A DNA stretch of 64,000 bases from DASXMT01 sp963781305 (GTDB taxonomy: Bacteria > Actinomycetota > Acidimicrobiia > Acidimicrobiales > RAAP-2). Under the pieces are notes generated by a model. The model was not told the DNA's origin, ran no database searches, and saw only the letters and a list, made by a program, of their open reading frames with translations. Positions 56,434-64,000 of the stretch are shown piece after piece; position 1 is the first letter of the stretch, and every line of letters begins with the position of its first letter. The position numbers and the translations under genes are program-made. Location: contig CAWAFL010000014.1 of the NCBI GenBank assembly GCA_963781305.1, positions 834,963 through 898,962 on the forward strand. Reading direction: 5' to 3'.

Positions 56434-59400
56434 ATGGCAGGCGCCTCACAGAACACCGGCCAGGACGAGAAGAGTCTGCCATCGGTCGTCAACCACGGTA
56501 GCTCCAGTGACTACTTCCTCGCCTATCGGCTGGATGCCGGACTGGCCGATCTCTACAGAGCGTGGGACTCACGCAGAGGACGCAGGGGAGCCGACGAGCA
56601 GGACCCGCCTGCGGAGCATAGGCAAGTCATTCGACCGGAATCGTGTGGATGCACTCCTGACCGCCCCCGACGCATTGGATGCCAGTGACCGGTTGGACCT
56701 CAAGACGCTGTCGGCCACAGGCGTCACCGCATTGAAGGACCTGAACGTGGACATGCTGGTGGCGCTCGGCTGGACACCGGATCGAAGCGAGCCGATCATC
56801 CTCACCTCCGGGGAGCACGAAATCACGGTTCCGATCGTCTTGCGGTGCGAGACACCGAGCGGGCTGCTCTTGCTCGCAGTCGACGCCGTGTTCGGGACCG
56901 ACCCCGCCGCAGTTGTGGCCGGAAAGACTGCGCCCGCGGGGACGCTGCTCGATCGAGTGCGGGTGGCCGGCAAGCCAGAAGGCCGAACAGTCAACAAGGC
57001 CGCCCAGGTGATCTTTACGGCGGACGACCCACCGAGCTATCTGCTGGTTTGTACGGGTGGCGCGACTCGCCCTGCTGGACCGGGACCGGTGGGGCGAAGG
57101 GGTCTACCTCGGGGTCAACCTCGATGACGCCGTGGCTCGGAACGACAGCCGCCCCGAGGGGAATTTGCCGCCGTCGCCGCACTCTTCAGCGCCGAGGCCA
57201 TCAACCCGGGCGATGATGCGGAGCGGTGCTGTTGGGCCTGCTCGAACGGGCGGCCAACGAGTCGGCCGGGGTCTCCAAGGAGCTGCGTCACGGTGTTCGC
57301 CGGAGCGTCGAGCTCCTGGCCAACGCCGTGGTCCACGACGTCGTTATCGACAGAAGGGTGCATGGACGACAGATCGAGCCCGAGCAGCTCACCCGTGAGT
57401 GCCTCCGCTACCTTTACCGCATCATCGTGCTGCTGTTCGCCGAGGCCCGGCCCGAACTCGGGATCCTCCCAGTCGAGGACCCCGACTACCAGAGCGGCTA
57501 CAGCCTTTCCCGCCTCCGTGACATCGCACTTACCGAGCTCCACGGTGATCGGCTTGAGGCCACCCACATCCAGCAGTCGCTGGAGCTGCTCTTCCGGGTG
57601 GTCAACGCCGGTTACGCACCTGAGGCGCCCTCGCCGTCGACGGCCAAGGGTCTGTCGTTCCCGGGGCTCGGGCTCGACGTTGTTCGCCGAGCAGGCCTGT
57701 CCGATGCTCGACGCGGCCCGCATCACGTGACGAGACGCTCCAGAAGGTCTTGCCAACCTTTGCTTCACCCAGGAGCAGAGGGGCCGACCCGGCAGTCCCT
57801 CAGCTACTCGGCCCTCGGGATCAATCAGCTCGGTGCGGTCTACGAGGGTCTCATGGCCTACAAGGGCTTCCTCGCAACCGAAGAGCTCTACGAGATCGAC
57901 AATGACGGTGACCCGGACAACGGCTCATGGGTGATCCCGATCAGTGAGGCCGACGAGTATCACGATTACGCTGTTCCTCAAAGAGTTGAGCGCCGACGGG
58001 CAGGAGCGCCGGGTCGTCTATCGTGAGGGCGACTTCGTCTTCCGGCTATCTGGTCGAGACCGCCAGCGCTCCGCCAGCTACTACACACCCGAGGTTCTGA
58101 CCGAGTTCACGGTCCGCCACACCCTCGACGTCTACTGGAATGAGCACCCGGGGATAACGGCCGACGACATCCTGCGCTGACGTCTGCGAGCCGGCCCTGG
58201 GGAGCGGCGCCTTCCTCAATGAGACGGTCAATCAAGTGGCTGCTCGTTACCTGAAGGCCCGCTCAGGACGAGATCGGCGAGGTCATCGACCCTGACAGCT
58301 ACCAGCTCGAACTCCAGAAAGCCAAGGCCCACTTCGCCATCAACCAGAGCTACGGTGTCGACCTGAACCCGACCGCCGTCGAGCTGGCCGAGGTAAGCCT
58401 CTGGCTCAACTGCATGCACCTGGTCTGCGCGCGCCCAACTTCGAATGCGCCTTAGTCGAGTGGCAACAGTTTGATCGGTGCCCGGCGGGCCACTTACACG
58501 GTTGACCAGGTTAAGGCGCAGCCCTGGAAGTCTTCGTCGGCGAAGGCAGCAAAGTCGCCGAGGGACCAGCCTCTTCATAAGGTGCCCTTTGGTGAAGTGA
58601 CCGGCATCCACCACTTCCTTGTCCCTGGAGAGGGTTGGGGAGCGGCCGCCATGGTCACGGAACTCAAAGGCAAGGGAGGGAGGACCCCCGCTCCCGGCCT
58701 TGCTGGAGAGTGGTCCGACGTTGTTGGCGCGTGGCGCAAGTCTGTTCACGCTGCTCCCACGAAAGCACAACTTGATCGCCTAATCGCTCTCTCGCAGCGT
58801 GTCGAGTCGGCGTGGGAGGCCGCGTCAGTTGCCGTCAAGAGCCACCTTCGGATGCACAGTCGCGCGGTGGGGGTCTGGAAAGCAGATGAATCGGACTGGT
58901 CGCTTACGGGCACGGCGAGCAGCGCATCCTTCCTTGATGCGGAGGGACCGGTTGCGCGTCTTCGACTGCTGATGGACGCATGGTGTGCGCTGTGGATGTG
59001 GGCGCCCATGAACGGAATCAAACTGCCCAGTTTCAATGAGTGGCTCGATGCAGCGGAGCTCCTGCTCGGTCAGCCGTCCAGCGTAGAGACTGGCGAGCTC
59101 TTCACCTCACACGATCTAACCGATAGGTCACTCGACTCCGTTAAATACTTCGGCAAGGCTTCTATCGATGAGGTGATCCAGCGCTACGGTTGGCTCAAAG
59201 GCTGTCAGGCGATTGCCAAGCGACAGGTCTTCTTCCATTGGGAGTTGGACCAGGCGGGGGTCTTTCTTCAGGGAGGTTTCGACATCCAGGTGGGGAACCC
59301 CCCGTGGTGCGGCCCACTTGGGACGAGCCGGCATCACTTGCCGAGTTCGATCCCTGGTGGGGCGTGACCGACCTGACCAAGGCCAAGGAGCAGACTCGAA

Positions 59401-61180
59401 GGGACAGGCGGCTCCATACGCTGACCAGTCCTGTATCCCAACCGTCGCCAACGACCGCGGGAAAACGAGGGGGTGACGCGTCCTCGGTTCCCGGTCCCGT
59501 GAGCCTGCTCTTCTGGGTATCCAGACAAACCTCTATATGGTGTTCATGACCAATACGTGGCGACGGTCATCACCGACGGGGTCGTCGGTCTGCTGCACCC
59601 TGAGTCCCATTTCGTCGATCCAGGGGCCGGAACTTTGAGGTCCATGTCCTATCGGCGACGGCGCCGACATTGGCAATTTGCCAATGGAGTGTTCTTGTTT
59701 CCTGAGGTAGCTCATCGGTTCGAGTTCGGCGTCAACATCTACGGTTCAAGTCGAGAGCCTCAGTTCCAACAGGCCGTTTACCTCTTGGCTCCGGCGACAG
59801 CTGACCGGAGCCTGACGCATGATGGTGAAGGCGACCTACCGGCGATCCAGTTCCCCGAGGGCGGGTGGGATTTGCGCCCTCATGCCGCCCGCATCGTCAC
59901 CGTCGATAGGGGAGTCCTCGCCAACTGGGTCAAGCTGTTCGACGAGCCGGGCACCCCGCCGGACGAGTCCCGTCTGTTGCGGCCGTTGACCACCGCCGAC
60001 CTGGGGCGCGCTGAATGCCTTCCGCAAACCAGACGACACGTCTCGGATCCACGATGCGCTACTGGACCGCTGGGTTCCATGAGAAGAGCGCCAAGGACGA
60101 TGGGACGATCGAGTGGCATACCGAGGTACCCGTTTCACTGGAGGACTGCATCCTCCAAGGTCCACACATTTTGAATGCGAGCCCCTTAGCCCAGCAGCCC
60201 CGGCCTGAGTGCAAGTCAAAAGGCGATTGGGATGCGCTGGATCTTGAGGTCCTGCCAGCGGAGTTCATTCCCCGCACTAACTACCAGCGGAGAATTGCTC
60301 CGGCGGAGTTCGTGGCGTGCCAACCCCAGTGGGAGGGGAAGGCATTCACGACTCGGTTCCGAGAGGCCCATCGAGAGTTCGTCGGCACAGCCTCCATGCG
60401 CACCCTTCAAGCTTGTCTGGTCACCTGGGCCGGTGCATGTGAATGCCGTCATCTCAATCGGCAAGGGAGAGCGACCGGTCAACGGACCGGGCGGCGACGC
60501 TGATGAGCCTTCCATTCGACTATTTGGTGAAGGTGTACGGCACAATGCACGTAAATGCAAACGTAACGGATGCACTTCCACCGCTGCGAATCCAGTCGAC
60601 CGAGCCTTGCTTCGACCGGGGCCGCGACTCAACTGCATGACAGGCGTTTACGGTTCACTCTGGTCTGAACTATTCGACCCCGGTTGGCGCGCGGACTGCT
60701 TCGTATCGGCCTGTGACGCCACTCTTCCGGTCGGGGACGTCTCCGAGACCTGGTCGTGGGCGACGCCCCTCCGAACTGACTACGACCGACTGGTTGGCCC
60801 TGTGCGAAATCGATGCCATCGTCGCCTTGCTGGTTGGCTTGACGGCAGATCAGCTAGTCCAGATGTACAAGTCACAGTACGCCGTGCTCCGAAAGTACGA
60901 GTACGCCATGGTTTTCGATGGGAATGGGCGGCAGATCGCCAACGACTTCCACGCTCATGGCTTCCTGCAGGCCGTTTGGGAGGCCGAGCTGAAGGAGGTC
61001 CCGATCAAGCGAGGAGAGCAGCGCATTGGGATGTGGGGCCGGGTTCACGCTTACCAAGGCGGCGACACAACGGTCGATCTCGGCCCGTTTAAGCCCCCGT
61101 TCCGGCCGGCAGATAGGGAGACGGCGATGCACGCCCGCGCCCACCGTGCCTTCGCCGAGCGCGTCGAGGCGTACACATGA
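56434..61180 (+). CDS. Giant Eco57I-like N6-adenine methyltransferase, multiply frameshifted
   Basis: About 1,580 residues when joined. The N-terminal domain starts MAGASQNTGQDEKSL and includes VDALLTAPDALDASDRLDL. A helical region has LTRECLRYLYRIIVLLFAEA. The SAM-binding region SASYYTPEVLTEFTVRHTL and CEPALGSGAFLNE lies near 58090-58220, NQSYGVDLNPTAVELAEVSL follows, and the catalytic NPPW is at about 59296-59307. The last part has LALCEIDAIVALLVGLTADQ. About ten single-base frame changes occur, such as CC to C at 57749. It would methylate self DNA or act as a modification-restriction hybrid. Confidence 0.78.
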
Positions 61181-64000
61181 TCCCGTCTCTGGTTGCCCGG
61201 GAACTCCGGGACTCGATCGTGGAGTACCTGGCCACGACGTTCGCCCTGTCCGAGGATGCGGCCTACCAAGCGCTGGTCGAGTTCCTGCAGGACGCCCAGG
61301 GGATATTCCGGGTCCGTACCTCCGCGTGCGGCTGCCGTTCGTCGAGGCACCTGAGGGGGCTGCGCTCGGGGTGAACTGGACGCCGCCGGTGTTCCGCCCC
61401 TACGCCCACCAGTTGGCTGCCTGGCAGCGGCTTTCCGGTAGGGGGTTGGAACCGAAGCCAACCCTGATCACAACAGGTACGGGCTCAGGAAGTCCGAGGC
61501 GTTCCTGATTCCCGCCATCGACCATGCCATCTGGGCACGTGGCCAGGGCCAGCGTGGCATCAAGGCACTGATCCTCTACCCGATGAATGCGTTGGTGACG
61601 GATCAGGCCCGACGGATTGCAGAACTGCTGGAAGACGAGACTGCTCGAGGTGCCGGCGTCACTGGGGGCGTGTGGATCGGCGACGACGGAACGGTGCAGG
61701 CCAAGAACGAGATGAGCCCCACCAGCCTGATCACCAATACCGCCGCGCTGATGGAGGACCCCCCCGACTCCCTTCCACCAACTACAAAATGTTGGACAGG
61801 CTCCTCACCAGCGCCGGGCGCCACCGTTTATGGGCGGCCAACACGTGTCCTCCCGGCGACTCGGGGACTTGGGTACAACCGCTCACGTACCTGGTACTCG
61901 ACGAGCTGCATAGCGGACCGACGGGCCCAGGGAACCGACGTGGCTATGTTCTCCGGCGCCTCGGCCATCGGCTCGGGACGGCGACGACGTCGGCACCTCT
62001 TACTGGTGTCGCGTGCATTGGAACGTCGGCGACGCTCGGCTCCTCTGAAGGCTCCATCCAGGAGATTTGTCGGTTTGCGTCCAAGGTCTTCGGGAGTCGC
62101 TTCGACGCTTCGGCGGTGGTCGGGGAGCAGCGGCGCACCGTCGGAGACGTCTGCGGCGACATCGACTTCTCGCTACCGGTGCCGGCCCCACGTGCGGTGG
62201 CAGCACTCGAACCCGCCGACCTGGACGGGCTGGCCGAAGCCTTCACCGGAGTGGGCTTCGACGACCCCCAGTTGGTAGGGGATCGCCTGTTGCGGCATTC
62301 GGTCACTGCGAGCCTTTTGCGGGTTGTAGCCGATCACCCCTTCCCGCCGCTGGCCGGACGCAGTGGCCGGAAGTGCCAGCAGGTGCGTGAGTGGGGCATG
62401 GAACTGGCGAGGGATCCCGAAACGGTCAGCGTAGCCCTCGAGCGCTTCGTGGCCCTGGTTTCCCGCAAGTGCGGTCGCACCCTGACCAACGGCTTGCGCC
62501 CGCTGTTCACCGTGGACGTGCAGATCTGGATCCGCGAGGTCACGCTCCTGCCTCAAGCGGAAGGTCTCCCTCGAGCCCGGGTTCCGTTGGGCGGACTCGC
62601 CGGCTGTCACTGCCGATGACGACGCCAGCCTGGAGCTCCCGTCGGTCTACTGCACGTCCTGTGGGCGGGCCGGGTGGCTCGGTGTGGCCAACTTGGCGGC
62701 CGGCGTGGGCGCGGGAGTCATCGAACGGCTGGTCTACGACCCCACCACCAACCCGTACAAGGTTTCCGTGACCGATCGGAAGCGGACGCGTGATGCTTCG
62801 GGCCAACCCGGGGGAGTCCGACCTGCTGTGGCTCGATCCTGAGGACGGCCAGGTGCACGGTGCTGATACGGAGGTGCCGTCTCGGATCCCGGTGCTGGTC
62901 GGCGGCATGGTCGGCCTCGGAGGAACCGGAGAGACTCGGGACGAGGCGGCCGAGCGCCAGCAGTGCCCGTCCTGCGGGGCGAGGGATGCCATCCGCTTCC
63001 TCGGCTCCGGGGTGACGACCCTCGCCTCCGTGGGCATCACCCAGATGTTCGGTTCCGACTACGTCGCCGAGAACGAACGCAAGCTGCTGGCGTTCACGGA
63101 CGGGTGCAGGATGCCTCCCACCGGGCCGCCTTCTTCTCCGGCCGGACCCACCGCTTCAACCTGCGAGCCACCATGTCGGGGGCGCTGACCTCGAAGGGTC
63201 AGGTGGCGCTCCCGGCGATGGCCGACATCGTGCTGACCAAGGCCGACCAGGGCCATCCGCCAGCCGACGACCTGTTCGCACCGATTCCTCCCGACCTGCT
63301 CCTCGACGAGGGGCTCGCTGCTGCGTGGAGAGAGCCGGGCACCAAGGAGGCCGAGCAGGCCCGCAAGGACATCGCCCTCCGGCTCAGCTTCGACACCGTC
63401 CTCGAGGCAGGCCTGCGGTCCCGTTTGGGCAGGACGCTCGAGACCACGGGCACGGCAGTGGCCGAGGTGGTGGTGACCGACAATGAGTGGGAGCGCATGA
63501 TCTCGTTCGCCATCGAGGCGATCGATGCCAACTCCGGGGAGCTGTTGGGTGACCGTGATGCGGTGAGGACCTGGGCCCACGGAGTCATCGAGCGACTCCG
63601 ACTCCGTGGAGGGATCTATCACCCGTTCCTCGATCAATACGTCGCCCAGCACGGCAGTCGGTGGCAGATCTGGGGCGGGGCGGACGACCTGGCGCCGAAG
63701 TTCCCCAAGGGCATCTCGGCCCCCGCGTTCTTCGCCTCGACCTCGATCTCCCGAGTTCGATCCGATATCTGGGGCGCAGTCGTGGCTCCACCTGTGGACC
63801 AAGCGGGTCATCGGGATCGACGGGAAACCCGCTGATCTGGCCATACGCGACCTCTTGGACGTTCTGGCTGAACTCGGCGTCATGGAAGCGAGGGATTCGT
63901 CAAAGGGGACCGTGTGGGGCCTACCGGCCGACCGGATCATCTTCATTGATGTCCCCTATGTCGATGGGCAAACACTCGACTATGAGCTGCGGTGTGGGCT
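61177..64000 (+). CDS. Giant DEAD/DEAH helicase with cysteine cluster (COG1205-like), partial, frameshifted
   Basis: Starts at ATG (IPSLVARELRDSIVEYLATT) overlapping the methylase stop and runs off the window. It has FRPYAHQLAAWQRL, motif I TTGTGSGK (AAA read as AA near 61490), ALILYPMNALVTDQARRIAE, DELH at 61900-61911, IGTSATLGSS near 62030, CTSC near 62650, CPSCG near 62965 and KLLAFTD near 63090. This combination is that of the helicase family with a unique metal-binding C-terminal part, as in Druantia DruE-like proteins. At least six frame changes are visible. Confidence 0.75.

Noticed and set aside
28806..64000. Prophage interpretation of the inserted DNA
   Set aside because: No capsid, terminase, portal or tail genes are visible; relaxase, coupling protein and ArdC-like genes point to a conjugative or mobilisable element.
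53568..64000. Naming the block as complete class 1 DISARM
   Set aside because: Only the SNF2 helicase and methylase fit; the third protein is a giant cysteine-cluster helicase and no DrmB or DrmC is seen.
1..64000. CRISPR array
   Set aside because: No regularly spaced repeats of 24-40 bases and no cas genes were seen anywhere in the window.

Overview
High-GC DNA (GTG starts common, 4-base ATGA/GTGA gene overlaps frequent) from an actinobacterium. Supporting features are clpS beside a DUF2017 gene, a SenX3/RegX3-type pair, an F420-type luciferase-like oxidoreductase, a polyphosphate-glucokinase-like ROK kinase and an SCO6880-type T4SS protein. Acidimicrobiia is my best guess at class level, but the sequence alone does not prove it.

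1-28.7 kb is chromosomal. It holds tRNA-Asp, tRNA-Glu, DUF2017, clpS, heme A synthesis (ctaA, ctaB divergent), a TlpA-like thioredoxin, an ABC exporter, serS, a RegX3/SenX3-like two-component pair, a five-gene T4SS-like cluster without a relaxase (VirB2-like, VirB6-like, SCO6880, VirB4, VirD4), alanine dehydrogenase, a P450, an NAD-binding oxidoreductase, a DUF4389 protein, an LLM oxidoreductase, an amidase, BluB, a ROK kinase, a CHAD protein, a quinone oxidoreductase and a thiolase/DUF35 pair.

From tRNA-Arg(ACG) at 28.73 kb onward the DNA belongs to an integrated mobile element that runs off the right edge. A tyrosine integrase sits directly behind the tRNA. The transfer module (34.8-41.6 and 48.2-53.1 kb) has an excisionase-like protein, a CHC2/Toprim primase, an HNH protein, a VirD4/TraG coupling protein, a DNA methyltransferase, an ArdC-like antirestriction protein, small accessory proteins, a C-rich strand-asymmetric oriT candidate and a large MobF relaxase-helicase. 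A palindrome-containing motif (core GATCGGTCGATC) recurs upstream of these transfer genes.

The element carries two defence-like cargo blocks. The first (41.7-48.0 kb) has an Abi_C-type gene and a ubiquitin-like conjugation operon: a tandem Ubl protein ending in Gly-Gly, an E2-like protein, a JAMM protease and a ThiF-type E1. It is divergent from a HigBA toxin-antitoxin pair whose antitoxin carries an ImmA/IrrE-type metallopeptidase, and a trypsin-like protease follows. A perfect palindrome lies in the shared divergent promoter. The second block (53.6-64 kb) is a SNF2/RapA-type helicase, a giant Eco57I-like adenine methylase and a giant DEAD/DEAH helicase with a cysteine cluster. It resembles DISARM/Druantia-type antiphage loci but fits neither exactly.

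Many cargo genes are split by single-base indels, most often a homopolymer short by one base, while the transfer genes and the chromosome are nearly clean. This may be sequencing error or recent decay. I describe such genes as reconstructed across frames and say where.
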